From Lachnospiraceae bacterium AM48-27BH (lineage in GTDB: Bacteria; Bacillota; Clostridia; Lachnospirales; Lachnospiraceae): 59,098 nucleotides of DNA. This document shows positions 25,841 to 35,704 of the stretch, piece by piece. The DNA lies in assembly GCA_003478355.1 (NCBI GenBank), contig QUFC01000024.1, positions 1 to 59,098 of the forward strand, given 5' to 3'. Positions within the stretch are counted from its first letter, which is position 1. Each line of letters opens with the position of its first letter. A model generated the notes under the pieces. That model searched no databases and was not told where the DNA came from. It saw nothing but the letters and a program-made list of their open reading frames with translations. A program made the position numbers and the translations under genes.

Positions 25841-26638
25841 TTACCACACCTGCACCGGGAATCTTGATGGCATCTGGATAATCTGTGCATCACCATCGAT
25901 CTGATTTTTGCAATATTCCGCCATAAACGCAATAAAAATATGTTCCAGGCCGTAATGTCCCGCGTCAATGACCACCAACCCATTGGCTGCTGCATCAATT
26001 CCCTCATGATGTCCCATATCACCGGTGATCAGTACCTGAGCGCCAGCTTTTTCTGCCTCGATCTCCATACCGCGTCCAGAACCCGGGCAGACAGAGATCC
26101 GCTCCACCAGTCCCGGTGCCGCCTCCTGTCCATATACGGTCACATAAGGCAGACCGAACTGCGCTTTCACCAGCTCTGCCAGGGCTTTTAAGGTCATCGG
26201 CTCCTTTAATTTTCCGGTCTTTCCGATTCCGACCGATCCCTCATCCGTCACATTCATGGTCTCCAACGGCTCACACTCCGCCAGTCCCAGCTTCTCCGCT
26301 GCCAGATCTGCCATACATCCCGGCGCAATATCAAAATTCGTGTGCATGGCATACATACTGATATCCGCCTGGATCAATTTGATCAGTCTCCGTCCGATAA
26401 AATCCTGGTCATTGACCTTTTTCATGGAATGAAAGATCAACGGATGATGCGTGATCAGAAGATCCACCTGTTCCTTCACTGCCAGATCCACCACATCATC
26501 GGTGGCATCCAGGGCGATCAGTACCTTCTTTACTTCCTTTTCCGCCCGTCCTGCCAGCAAGCCTGGATTATCCCACTCACAGGCCAGAGACTTCGGCGCT
26601 AATATCTCCAGCTTCTCCATCCATTCACTGCATTTCAT
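25841..26638 (-). CDS. Nif3-like dinuclear metal-centre protein
   Basis: A 265-residue member of the NIF3/YqfO/DUF34 family, which binds two metal ions; GTP cyclohydrolase-like activity has been proposed for relatives. Metal ligands are visible in LLITHHPLIFHSMKKV near residue 60, AMHTNFDIAPGCMAD near 100, and TGDMGHHEGIDAA with DAGHYGLEH near 215-235. It overlaps the trmK stop by 14 bases; nif3 commonly follows trmK in Firmicutes. Confidence 0.92.
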   Translation of the reverse strand: MKCSEWMEKLEILAPKSLACEWDNPGLLAGRAEKEVKKVLIALDATDDVVDLAVKEQVDLLITHHPLIFHSMKKVNDQDFIGRRLIKLIQADISMYAMHTNFDIAPGCMADLAAEKLGLAECEPLETMNVTDEGSVGIGKTGKLKEPMTLKALAELVKAQFGLPYVTVYGQEAAPGLVERISVCPGSGRGMEIEAEKAGAQVLITGDMGHHEGIDAAANGLVVIDAGHYGLEHIFIAFMAEYCKNQIDGDAQIIQMPSRFPVQVW

Positions 26639-27317
26639 GTTGTGCCTCCTCGATCCACCGGATCTGTTTTCTCAACTCTTCTGCCCGTTTCCCGGCAGAC
26701 TCGCTCTCCTGCCCGGCAAGGCCCTTTAAAATGCTCTCACACAAGGTCTTCTCTTTCTGCAAAAGTTCTGCTAAAACCGTATTCTTTTCCTTTAACAGCA
26801 ATGGCCCATACAGGCTTTCCCACGGTTTTAAAGACTCCATCTGTCCACGGACCACATCCATGACCACATAATATTTGCCTTCTTCTTTTAACATCGTCTC
26901 CCGCTCAATGGCAAATCCCTGTTCTACCAGATAATCCCGTACCTTGTCAAGTTCTGACTGGGGAGACAGAATCCAGTGACCGATCTGATCCCAGAACCGC
27001 CGTCCCTCTTCTAAAATATGTATCACCAGTTCGCCACCCATACCGGCTACAATCACGGTATCTGCCTCATGATCCTGCAGCTGACAGATGCCGTCACTTA
27101 ACCGGGTTTCAATCACATCCTCCAGTCCATACTGGCGGATATGCTCTTTTGCCCGTTCCAGCGGTCCCTTCCGCACATCCATTGCTAGTCCATGGCTGAT
27201 GATCCCACGCTGTGCCAGCTCAATGGGGACATACCCGTGATCCGTCCCCACATCCACCACCCGGCTTCCCGGTTTTACAAACGATACTACTGTATTCAGT
27301 CTTTCTGATAATTTCAT
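26625..27317 (-). CDS. trmK: tRNA (adenine-22-N1)-methyltransferase
   Basis: Methylates A22 of tRNAs with SAM. A 230-residue Rossmann-fold methyltransferase: motif I VVDVGTDHGYVPIELA near residue 20, and TVIVAGMGGELVIHILEEG near 88 carrying the motif IV equivalent. The C-terminal coiled helices (EKNTVLAELLQKEKTL) are typical. It lies between rpoD and the Nif3-like gene, the usual order. Confidence 0.94.
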   Translation of the reverse strand: MKLSERLNTVVSFVKPGSRVVDVGTDHGYVPIELAQRGIISHGLAMDVRKGPLERAKEHIRQYGLEDVIETRLSDGICQLQDHEADTVIVAGMGGELVIHILEEGRRFWDQIGHWILSPQSELDKVRDYLVEQGFAIERETMLKEEGKYYVVMDVVRGQMESLKPWESLYGPLLLKEKNTVLAELLQKEKTLCESILKGLAGQESESAGKRAEELRKQIRWIEEAQHEMQ

Positions 27318-27365
27318 AATTTAAAAATAAATCCTTTCGTTGTTTCAAGCGAAATCCTCTGCCTG

Positions 27366-28490
27366 TCAGTCATCCAGATAATCCTTCAATTTTCTGCTTC
27401 TGCTTGGATGACGCAGCTTTCTTAATGCTTTTGCCTCGATCTGGCGGATACGCTCCCTTGTCACATGAAACTGCTTTCCTACTTCTTCCAGCGTCCGCGG
27501 TCTGCCGTCCTCCAGGCCGAAACGTAATTTTAACACCTTCTGTTCCCGCTCTGTCAAGGTATCAAGAACCTCTAACAGCTGCTCATGAAGCAGCACTGAG
27601 GTTGCCGCATCTGCCGGGACGGTCACATGGTTGTCCTGGATAAAGTCTCCTAAATGGCTGTCCTCTTCCTCGCCAATGGGCGTCTCTAAAGACACCGGAT
27701 CCTGGGAAATCTTCATGATCTCACGCACACGCTCGACTGGCAGATCCATCCTTTTGGCGATCTCCTCTGGCTGCGGCTCCCGGCCAAGTTCCTGCAGCAG
27801 CTGTCTGGAAGTACGGATCAGACGGTTGATGGTCTCCACCATATGAACCGGGATCCGGATGGTTCTGGCCTGGTCTGCGATGGCTCTGGTAATGGCCTGA
27901 CGGATCCACCAGGTCGCGTAAGTACTGAATTTATAGCCTTTTGTGTAATCAAATTTCTCCACCGCCTTGATCAGCCCTAAATTGCCCTCCTGGATCAGAT
28001 CCAGAAACTGCATTCCACGGCCCACATACCTTTTTGCGATACTGACCACCAGGCGCAGATTTGCCTCCGCCAGCCTCTGTTTGGCGTCCTCATCCCCCAT
28101 CTGGATCTTTTTAGCCAGTTCGATCTCTTCCTCTGTGGAAAGCAGTGGAATCTTACCAATTTCTTTTAAATACATTCGGACCGGATCTTCCACACCGACG
28201 CCTTCCGGCACGGAAAGATCCACCTTTTCTAAGTCGATCTCCTCCTCGCTGTCTAAATCCATGTCCTCCTCAAACATATCTGGATCCATATCCGGGTCAT
28301 TGCCTACCCGCAGGACATCGATTTTATTGGCATCCAGGAAATCATACACCGCATCCCATTTGTCTTCATCCAGATGATCATCCGCAAAAAAGCTCTGAAT
28401 CTCCTGTTCTTCCAGGACATTCTTCTTTTTCTTTGCCTCTTCCAGCAGTTTCTGTAATTTTTCTTCAAATCCCAATACTTTCTCGTCCAT
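27366..28490 (-). CDS. rpoD: Primary sigma factor SigA/RpoD
   Basis: Housekeeping sigma factor of 374 residues. Region 1.1 is short and acidic ([20 protein letters not shown]), region 1.2 [19 protein letters not shown], region 2 [16 protein letters not shown] and [20 protein letters not shown], region 4 [24 protein letters not shown] chose ATG 28490 with GGAGG 10 bases upstream over a TTG at 28499 that is too close. Downstream of dnaG as in the classical macromolecular synthesis operon. Confidence 0.97.
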   Translation of the reverse strand: MDEKVLGFEEKLQKLLEEAKKKKNVLEEQEIQSFFADDHLDEDKWDAVYDFLDANKIDVLRVGNDPDMDPDMFEEDMDLDSEEEIDLEKVDLSVPEGVGVEDPVRMYLKEIGKIPLLSTEEEIELAKKIQMGDEDAKQRLAEANLRLVVSIAKRYVGRGMQFLDLIQEGNLGLIKAVEKFDYTKGYKFSTYATWWIRQAITRAIADQARTIRIPVHMVETINRLIRTSRQLLQELGREPQPEEIAKRMDLPVERVREIMKISQDPVSLETPIGEEEDSHLGDFIQDNHVTVPADAATSVLLHEQLLEVLDTLTEREQKVLKLRFGLEDGRPRTLEEVGKQFHVTRERIRQIEAKALRKLRHPSRSRKLKDYLDD

Positions 28491-28527
28491 ATGGTCCAAA
28501 CCTCCATAGCCTGCCTATAGTGTTGCC

Positions 28528-30297
28528 CTAATCAAGGGAAATATGCAGGGTCTTCAATGCGCTCTGAGCCTGGATGATCTTCTGCAGCGTTTCAATATCC
28601 GACGCATTGCGGCTGGCCTCATCCAGACTATGTTTCCGTACCTTGATCACAGTCTCTGAAAATGCTTTCTTCTGTTCTTCATTATTCAACGATTCTTTTA
28701 AGCTGGCATTAAACAGCGCTGCTACTTCTTTATACTGTTCTTCGTCATTGATGAAATGGTTCAAAATCCCCGCCGGGTTCACATCGCCCCTGGCATGCCC
28801 GTCAAATACCATCTGCGCTACCTGATGATACAGATCTTCCCGGAAATCGTCCGGCGTAATGATTCCCTCGATCTTATCAAACAGCTTCGGATCCTCGATC
28901 AGCCAGGTAAGCAGCAGCCTCTGGGACTGCCTGGCTCCGTCCTCTTTCTCCTTCTTCCGTTCTCTCGGAGAAAACTCTTCCCGCGGCTGCGTCTGCTCCG
29001 CTCCCGGAACGATCCGGCTGCTTAACCGGCTTACCAGCTGCTTCAGTTCCTGATAGGGGATAAACTGCTCTCTGGCCACCGCCTGGGTGTAATTATCCCG
29101 TTCCAGCGCCTCCGGAAATTCCAGCAGCTTCCTCGCCACTGCGTTGTAAAAGTTCGTCTTCTGCTCCGGGTCTTCTAAGTTATAATCCCGTTTTAAAACC
29201 TCGATTTCAAATAAAAAGCTGTTCTGGGCCTGATCGATCCGCTCCTGGAACGCTTCTGCGCCCATATTTTTGATAAATTCATCTGGATCCTTATACGGCT
29301 TCATATTTAATACCTTACAGGAGATCCCCACCTCTTTCAGGATCGGGATCGCCCGCAGGGCCGCTTTTACACCAGCCCCATCACTGTCGTAGGTCAGGAT
29401 CACCTGATCTGTATACCGCTTGATCAGCATAGCATGCTGACTGGTAAATGCCGTTCCCAGGGACGCCACCGCATTCGTAAAGCCAGCCTGGTGCATGGCG
29501 ATCACATCCATATAGCCCTCGCAGATCAACATATATTTCTTTCTGGAAGATCTGGCATAATTGAGACCATACAGGTTCCGGCTCTTGTCAAATAATCTCG
29601 TCTCCGGTGAGTTTAAGTATTTCGGTGTTCCATCACCCATAACACGACCGCCAAAGCCGATCACCCGGTTATTCACATCCATGATCGGGAACATGACACG
29701 GTTCCAGAACTTGTCATGGGTGCCCCGCTCCTCAATGGATACCAGCCCGGTCTCTTTTAATATCTCATCCTTATAGCCCTTGGATTTTAAATACCGGTAT
29801 AGATCATCACTGGTCTTATTGGCAAAGCCCAGTCCAAAATGCAGGATCGTGGCATCGCTTAGCTTACGTCCGGTCAGATAATCGTAGCCCAATTTCCCCT
29901 GAGGCTGTTTTAGCTGATAATAAAAATAGTTGGCTGCCAGTTTATTGATCTCCAGCAGTGTTGCCCGCAGATCTGCCTGGGCTCTGGCCTCCTTCGTCAT
30001 CTCTTCTTTCGGAAGCTCTACACCCGCCCGGTCCGCCAGCACCTGAAGCGCCTCCGGAAATGAATAATTCTCATACTCCATCAGAAATGTGATGGCATTT
30101 CCTCCTGCGCCACATCCAAAACAGTAATACATCTGTTTCGATGGAGACACAGAAAAGGACGGAGATTTTTCATTATGAAATGGGCACAGACCAAAATAGT
30201 TGCTTCCCTTTTTCTGCAATTTCACATATCCGGAAACAATATCCACGATGTCATTTTTCGTTCGTACTTCTTCCACGATGTCTTCTGGATAAAACAT
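28528..30297 (-). CDS. dnaG: DNA primase
   Basis: Makes RNA primers at the replication fork. The CHC2 zinc finger (LCPFHNEK ... YYCFGCG) covers about residues 37-65, the RNA polymerase core near 150-240 shows VIGFGGRVMG and SRNLYGLNYA, and the TOPRIM motifs EGYMDVIAMHQ near 257 and TYDSDGAG near 298 carry the acidic metal ligands. The C-terminal helicase-binding region extends to residue 589. GGGAGG precedes the ATG. It lies between dgt and rpoD, spaced 12 and 37 bases. Confidence 0.97.
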   Translation of the reverse strand: MFYPEDIVEEVRTKNDIVDIVSGYVKLQKKGSNYFGLCPFHNEKSPSFSVSPSKQMYYCFGCGAGGNAITFLMEYENYSFPEALQVLADRAGVELPKEEMTKEARAQADLRATLLEINKLAANYFYYQLKQPQGKLGYDYLTGRKLSDATILHFGLGFANKTSDDLYRYLKSKGYKDEILKETGLVSIEERGTHDKFWNRVMFPIMDVNNRVIGFGGRVMGDGTPKYLNSPETRLFDKSRNLYGLNYARSSRKKYMLICEGYMDVIAMHQAGFTNAVASLGTAFTSQHAMLIKRYTDQVILTYDSDGAGVKAALRAIPILKEVGISCKVLNMKPYKDPDEFIKNMGAEAFQERIDQAQNSFLFEIEVLKRDYNLEDPEQKTNFYNAVARKLLEFPEALERDNYTQAVAREQFIPYQELKQLVSRLSSRIVPGAEQTQPREEFSPRERKKEKEDGARQSQRLLLTWLIEDPKLFDKIEGIITPDDFREDLYHQVAQMVFDGHARGDVNPAGILNHFINDEEQYKEVAALFNASLKESLNNEEQKKAFSETVIKVRKHSLDEASRNASDIETLQKIIQAQSALKTLHISLD

Positions 30298-30309
30298 GAA
30301 ATCCTCCCT

Positions 30310-31320
30310 TTAATGTGCCTTCCATGCCTTCGGCACAAATAATTCTTCAAAACGGTCGATGGCGTAACCATCGCTCATCCCCGCTATGTAGTCGCATACC
30401 ACACGGCCCTTCTTCTCTTTTCCCGACTCAAACATCCGCCGGTACTCCACTGGCATCTGGTCCGTATGATCCATATAATATTCATAAAGCGCCTGGATCA
30501 GCTGCTGGGCTTTTCCCTCTTCCGCCTTCGCCAGACCTCCTGTATACACATTGTCAAACATCCAGCCTCGTAAGCCCTGCATGGCCTTTTCCATGTCCGG
30601 TGACATGATGATCTGGGGCTTGTCCAGGCTGTTGCCGATGATATCCCGGATCATGTTATTGAGCCGATCCCGGACTGATCTGCCTAAAACATCTGTATAT
30701 TCTCTCGGGAGATCCTCTTCCACAAATAATTTTGCCCGGATGGCATCATCAATATCGTGATTGATATAAGCGATCTTATCTGACAACCGGACGATACAGC
30801 CCTCCAGGGTCGATGGATGTCCCGCTGTCCGGTGGTTTAAGATGCCATCCCTTACTTCCTTTGTCAGGTTCAGTCCCCGTCCATTCTTCTCCAGAACCTC
30901 CACCACACGGATGCTCTGCTCATAATGGGTAAAACCACCCTCATAGATCCGGTTCAGCACTGCCTCTCCCGAATGTCCAAAGGGCGTATGTCCAAGGTCA
31001 TGCCCCAAAGCAATGGCCTCTGCCAGACTTTCATTTAACCTCAAAGACTTGGCAATGGTTCTGGCAATCTGGGAAACCTCCAGCGTATGCGTCAGCCGCG
31101 TCCGGTAATGATCTCCCTCTGGCGCCAGAAACACCTGGGTCTTATGCTTCAGCCTGCGGAAGGACTTACAGTGCAGGATCCGGTCCCGGTCTCGCTGATA
31201 TTCCGGCCGGATATCACACAAAGGCTCCGGCCTGTCCCGCCCCTGGGTCCTGCTGCTCAAAGACGCATAGGGACTTAAATACTGTTCTTCCAAACGTTCC
31301 AATGATTCTCTGACTGTCAA
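30310..31320 (-). CDS. dgt: Deoxyguanosinetriphosphate triphosphohydrolase-like HD protein
   Basis: Hydrolyses dNTPs to nucleoside and triphosphate. The HD-domain ligands are visible: RRLKHKTQVF, RTRLTHTLEVSQIARTIA, and the paired HD in ALGHDLGHTPFGHSGE near residue 105. Length 336. The start is TTG at 31320, 6 bases after GGAGGG. First gene of the dgt-dnaG-rpoD-trmK-nif3 operon. Confidence 0.93.
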   Translation of the reverse strand: MTVRESLERLEEQYLSPYASLSSRTQGRDRPEPLCDIRPEYQRDRDRILHCKSFRRLKHKTQVFLAPEGDHYRTRLTHTLEVSQIARTIAKSLRLNESLAEAIALGHDLGHTPFGHSGEAVLNRIYEGGFTHYEQSIRVVEVLEKNGRGLNLTKEVRDGILNHRTAGHPSTLEGCIVRLSDKIAYINHDIDDAIRAKLFVEEDLPREYTDVLGRSVRDRLNNMIRDIIGNSLDKPQIIMSPDMEKAMQGLRGWMFDNVYTGGLAKAEEGKAQQLIQALYEYYMDHTDQMPVEYRRMFESGKEKKGRVVCDYIAGMSDGYAIDRFEELFVPKAWKAH

Positions 31321-31421
31321 TCCATTCCCTCCTTCTGTAAGCGCCTCTTACTATGTATATCAGTTTTTATACAAAATATAACCGAAAATAGCTTTATGGT
31401 ATAAAAACCCACTATGAAAAT

Positions 31422-31451
31422 AGTATACCACAATTTGTGTAAATCTGTCAT
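31422..31451 (-). promoter_or_regulatory. Promoter of the dgt-dnaG-rpoD operon
   Basis: ATGACA (31446-31451), 18-base spacer, TATACT (31422-31427) on the minus strand, about 100 bases upstream of dgt. Confidence 0.65.
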
Positions 31452-31548
31452 ATTTTCTGTGAAATTGTGGTAAATTTTCTTGGTTGTCGGAGATACGGGT
31501 GCATCTCTTCCACGAAAAATGCTGCTGAAAAATCCCCTATATCCCCAA

Positions 31549-31790
31549 TTACTTAATTATATATTTCGTGCCTCTGCCTTTACCTTCAATTGCTATCACA
31601 CCTTTTTCGCCCATATCTTTCAGCAACTGTTATAGTACCCTCCACAACATCTTCTTTCCCTTTCAATTCCTCAAGCGTCCCAGGTTCTCTTCAAATGACG
31701 CCATTTGTCTGGAAAGTGTTGGCTGGGTAATATGCAATTGTTCTGCTGCCTTCGCACTTCTTGAATGCTCTCAAGAAGTCATTGACGGCA
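31549..31790 (-). pseudogene. Fused remnants of a LysR-type and a winged-helix protein
   Basis: On the minus strand 31663-31790 encodes SAKAAEQLHITQPTLSRQMA and FEENLG, the helix-turn-helix of a LysR regulator, ending at TGA. About 40 bases on, another frame (31549-31625) encodes QLLKDMGEKGVIAIEGKGRG then TKYIIK-stop, like the C-terminal winged helix of RecG-like/Fic-associated regulators. Neither has a start or full domain. This covers most of the 470-base gap between dgt and the AraC gene. Confidence 0.55.
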
Positions 31791-31793
31791 TGG

Positions 31794-32543
31794 TCAACTC
31801 AACGTATATTTTCGATACTTTGCCGGGGTCATCCCTGTAAATTTCTTAAATATACGAATAAAATAGCTCTGATTGGAAAAACATAGATACTCTCCGATCT
31901 GAGAAGCTGTATATTCAGAATAAACAAGCATATTGCAGGCAGCTTCAATCCGCTCCTTCTGGATATAGTTCACAATAGACATCCCCGTTTCCTTGCGGAA
32001 CATTCTGGAAAGATAGCAGGCGCTGATTCCGGCAGCCTGACTCACTTCCTCCAGTGTGATCGGTGTGTGAAGATGCAGATGGATATACCGCGCAGCCCTG
32101 TCAATCGCACTACTGTAATGAGGATTCCCGTATTTCTTTACTTCTCTGGCGAAACGTTCTGCTGCTTTCCGGCTTAATTTCTCTATGGATTCTCTGTCCA
32201 TACATTCCTCCACTGTCTGGATATATCCGTCACTTAAAGAATAGGCAGTCTCTTCCGGAACTCCTCCCTCGATAGCAGCTCTTGTAAACAACGTGATCCC
32301 AGCAATAAACATATTCTTACTATTACGAAGCTGATTCTTCGAAAGGATACCGGGAGTTCCATCCAGCTCACGCTGCATCACTGAACGGATCCGTTCAGGC
32401 TGACCATTCCTTATCGCTTCATACTGCATACGCTCGCTGGCATAAGAGGTATGTTTCTGAAGATTCTCCCTGCGCTGAAAAAGAGTATCTTCCCCGCGAT
32501 TTTCTGCCAGTATCTCTTCAGATTCTGTCTTTTTTTTATCCAT
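31794..32543 (-). CDS. AraC-family transcriptional regulator
   Basis: A 249-residue regulator with a C-terminal AraC DNA-binding domain from about residue 145: first HTH ITLEEVSQAAGISACYLSRM, second HTH YTASQIGEYLCFSNQSYFIR, ending FKKFTGMTPAKYRK. The N-terminal 140 residues resemble the helical YesN-like sensing region, with no cupin fold obvious. It is divergent from the GH3 beta-glucosidase gene across 116 bases that contain two 20-bp direct repeats, so it very likely activates that gene in response to a glucoside. Confidence 0.9.
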   Translation of the reverse strand: MDKKKTESEEILAENRGEDTLFQRRENLQKHTSYASERMQYEAIRNGQPERIRSVMQRELDGTPGILSKNQLRNSKNMFIAGITLFTRAAIEGGVPEETAYSLSDGYIQTVEECMDRESIEKLSRKAAERFAREVKKYGNPHYSSAIDRAARYIHLHLHTPITLEEVSQAAGISACYLSRMFRKETGMSIVNYIQKERIEAACNMLVYSEYTASQIGEYLCFSNQSYFIRIFKKFTGMTPAKYRKYTLS

Positions 32544-32563
32544 GAAGCTGTCTCCTTCTTATT

Positions 32564-32603
32564 GCAATATTTTATTATTTTTCGCAAGATTTTATTATAT
32601 TTT
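32564..32603. promoter_or_regulatory. Direct repeats upstream of the GH3 promoter (probable AraC-type sites)
   Basis: GCAATATTTTATTATTTTTC (32564-32583) is followed at once by GCAAGATTTTATTATATTTT (32584-32603), 17 of 20 bases alike. Two-turn spacing next to the -35 region fits AraC-family activator half-sites. Confidence 0.55.
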
Positions 32604-32618
32604 ACCAGCAAAAAATGC

Positions 32619-32624
32619 TATAGT
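32619..32624 (+). promoter_or_regulatory. Extended -10 of the GH3 gene
   Basis: TGC-TATAGT, 36 bases before the ATG. The -35 region (TATATT) is poor and overlaps the proximal repeat, consistent with an activated promoter. Confidence 0.5.
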
Positions 32625-32659
32625 CCATATCAAGAAAAAACATTCGGAGGTATATTTTT

Positions 32660-34929
32660 ATGGAACGTGATCTGAAAAAAATTATATGCCAGATGACTCT
32701 GGAAGAAAAAGCCGGCATGTGTTCCGGTCTTGATTTCTGGCATCTAAAACATATTGACCGCCTAGGGATTCCAGAAGTAATGGTCAGCGATGGCCCTCAC
32801 GGACTGCGCAAACAGGATGACACAGGAGATCATCTTGGAATGAACGATAGTATCAAGCTGTCTGCTTCCCTCCTGCTGTTTTAAGTGCCTGCTCTTTTGA
32901 CCGAAAACTGATGCAGAAAATGGGTGAAACCATTGGAAAAGAAGCGCAGGCAAACGATGTGTCCGTTGTACTGGGACCTGCGGTAAACATCAAGCGTTCT
33001 CCTCTCTGCGGAAGAAACTTTGAATATTATTCCGAAGATCCTTACCTTGCCGGCGAGATTGCTGCTGCTTTTATAAATGGTGTCCAGTCCCAGCATGTTG
33101 GAACTTCCATCAAGCATTTTGCAGCAAATAATCAGGAATATCACCGTATGAGCAATTCTTCTGAAGCAGATGAAAGAACTCTTCGCGAAATTTATTTCCC
33201 TGCATTTGAAACTGCGGTAAAAAAAGCACAGCCATACACATTCATGTGTTCCTACAACCAGATTAACGGTATTTTTGCATCTGAGAATAAATGGCTCCTT
33301 ACAGATGTTCTCCGCAGTGACTGGGGCTTCAAAGGTTATGTCATGTCTGACTGGGGTGCTGTCAACGACCGTGTCAGGGGTCTTAAGGCAGGTCTGGAAC
33401 TGGAAATGCCATCTTCAGGCGGAGCTAATGATGCTCTGATCGTAGCCGCTGTAAAAGACGGTTCTCTGAAAGAAGAAATCCTGGATCAGGCCGTGGAACG
33501 TATTCTTCGTATTATTTTTGAATATGTCGACCACCGCACTCCTCAGGAATTCACTATGGAAAAAGATCACGAGGAGGCCCGCCACATTGCAGAAGAATCC
33601 ATGGTTCTTCTGAAAAATGATGAAAATATCCTTCCGCTGAAAACTTCCGAGAAGGTGGCATTCATCGGCGGTTTTGCAAAAAAACCGCGTTTTCAGGGTG
33701 GCGGGAGTTCTCATATCAACTGTTTCAAAGTCACAAACGCACTGGACTCAGTTCCTTCTGATGCACAGGTAACTTATGCAGAAGGTTTCCCGGATGACAA
33801 AGATCTCTATGATGATGCACAGGTTGCTGAAGCGCTCAAGGCCGCAAAGGAAGCAGACAAGGCCGTAATCTTTGCCGGTCTTCCGGACAACTTTGAGTCT
33901 GAAGGTTATGACCGTTCCCACATGCGGCTTCCGGACTGCCAGCTCCGGCTCATCGACCAGATCCTTCAGGTACAGCCAAACACCGTGATCGTCCTCCACA
34001 ACGGCTCTCCTGTGGAAATGCCATGGCTTTCCGATGTAAAAGGACTTCTGGAAGCATATCTCGGAGGGCAGGCCGGTGGTGCCGCCGTAGCAAATATCCT
34101 CTACGGAAAAGTAAATCCGAGCGGAAAGCTTGCCGAAACCATGCCTCTCAAACTCTCCGACAATCCTTCTTACCTGAACTTCGGTGGCGGAGAAAAAGTT
34201 GAATACCGAGAAGGTGTATTTGTAGGATACCGCTATTATGATACCAAGGAAATGGAAGTTGCCTATCCGTTTGGATATGGTCTTTCCTATACCACATTTG
34301 CATACAGCAACCTGGAAATCTCCAACGAAAATCCAACTGAAAAAGATACGGTCACAGTTTCCGTTGATGTGACAAACACAGGTGATATCGCCGGAAAAGA
34401 AATTGTACAGCTCTATGTCAAAGACTGCACAAATTCCACGATCCGTCCGGAAAAAGAACTCAAGAACTTCGAAAAAATTGCACTGGAGCCGGGCGAAACA
34501 AAAACTGTCATCATGGACCTGGATAAAAGAAGCTTCGCATGGTACAACACAGATCTCAATGACTGGTTTGCAGCCAGCGGTGACTACCAGATCCTTGTCG
34601 GTGCATCCTCCAGAGACATCCGCCTCGTAGGAACGATCCATCTCAATAGCAGCCAGCAGCTCCCGATGCATGTTCATATGAACACTACCCTGGGAGAACT
34701 GTTCCGTGACCCGCGTACAAACGAATTTGCAAAAGAACTCACCTCAAAATATCTTTCCAGCATGAATAGTGGTGAGAAATCCGCTTCTGAAGCTGCCACA
34801 GAAGCCATCTCCGAGAAAATGGTTCTGGCTATGACAGACTCCATGCCATTGCGCGCATTGATGAGCTTCGGAGACTTTTCCAGAGAGGAGATCTCTGATA
34901 TTATTGAAAACCTAAATAAGCTGCTGTAA
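32660..34929 (+). CDS. GH3 family beta-glucosidase (frameshifted near residue 66)
   Basis: A glycoside hydrolase of about 756 residues when joined. Order: GH3 N-terminal barrel with [22 protein letters not shown] and the nucleophile Asp in [10 protein letters not shown]; alpha/beta sandwich domain; fibronectin-III-like domain near the end ([18 protein letters not shown]). No signal peptide, so cytoplasmic. GGAGG precedes ATG 32660. The first frame stops at 32882-32884. Adding one G at 32857 (AAGCTG to AAGGCTG) restores [20 protein letters not shown] and joins it to the frame seen from 32911. Likely induced through the divergent AraC regulator to use plant beta-glucosides. Confidence 0.9.
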
Positions 34930-34941
34930 AAAGCAAAAAAA

Positions 34942-34985
34942 CTCCGGACTGTATTTCCATATAGAGCACAGCCCGGAGATTTTTG
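34942..34985 (+). terminator. Terminator of the GH3 gene
   Basis: CTCCGGACTGT / ACAGCCCGGAG with one mismatch, followed by ATTTTTG. 13 bases after the stop. Confidence 0.8.
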
Positions 34986-35138
34986 TTATAGCGCTTCATT
35001 GTTCCGCTTCTTCCATCTGGCGGATCAGAATCTTTATATCAGTTGAAAACGGTGGTCACATATCGTTGATAATATGATTTTAGATTGACTGGCTCGGCTG
35101 GCTTTGCTATCTCCCAGACGAGGAATTGTTGAAAGATG

Positions 35139-35669
35139 TTATAATGAAATCCAATATCTTTGTATTATTCCACTTTTACTTAAACCTACTGTATCAGAAA
35201 TTTCGTTCTCCAACATCCCACCATTTTTAATAATCGTTCTTTGTGAAGCTACATTTCCTTTATCGCAGGTTAATAAAACCTTACTTTCTCCGAAGTCGCG
35301 ACAAATGGGCAAAACCAGTTTTAGCATTTCAGACGCGTACCCTTTTTGCCTTTCTGATGGACGAATACTATATCCAATATTGCCCCCATAATTTTTAAGA
35401 AAATCCGATAATGGGTGACGAAAATCAATCATTCCGACAAGAAATTTGTCACTTTGTCTTACCGCTAAAAACACTTCTGATGGAACATATCCAGTTTTAT
35501 ACTTTTTTCTTAATCTTCCTTCAAAATCAATCCATTCATCAAATGAATAGACATCTTCAAGTCCTGCACAACCGTCAAAGCTATCCCCATTTTGTGACAT
35601 TTCTTCTTTGTATGACATTACTTGTTCTGCATAAAGTTTACATGGCCTAACTAACATCAATCCACACAT
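35139..35669 (-). CDS. GNAT-family N-acetyltransferase
   Basis: A 176-residue RimJ/RimL-like acetyltransferase. The acetyl-CoA loop is IRPSERQKGYASEMLKLVLP near residue 115, preceded by a conserved VGMIDFRHPL strand, and followed by LLTCDKGNVASQRTIIKNGG. Acceptor unknown. ATG 35669 has GAGG 9 bases upstream. It borders the decayed mobile-element region and could be its cargo, or chromosomal. Confidence 0.85.
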   Translation of the reverse strand: MCGLMLVRPCKLYAEQVMSYKEEMSQNGDSFDGCAGLEDVYSFDEWIDFEGRLRKKYKTGYVPSEVFLAVRQSDKFLVGMIDFRHPLSDFLKNYGGNIGYSIRPSERQKGYASEMLKLVLPICRDFGESKVLLTCDKGNVASQRTIIKNGGMLENEISDTVGLSKSGIIQRYWISL

Positions 35670-35704
35670 TACTTTTTACCTCGCAATTTCTCGATTGTCG
35701 CTCG

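Noticed and set aside
34990..35138. Short minus-strand frame ending ILIRQMEEAEQ near 34998
   Set aside because: Under 20 codons with no start or recognisable family; probably the tail of a lost gene, but not supportable.
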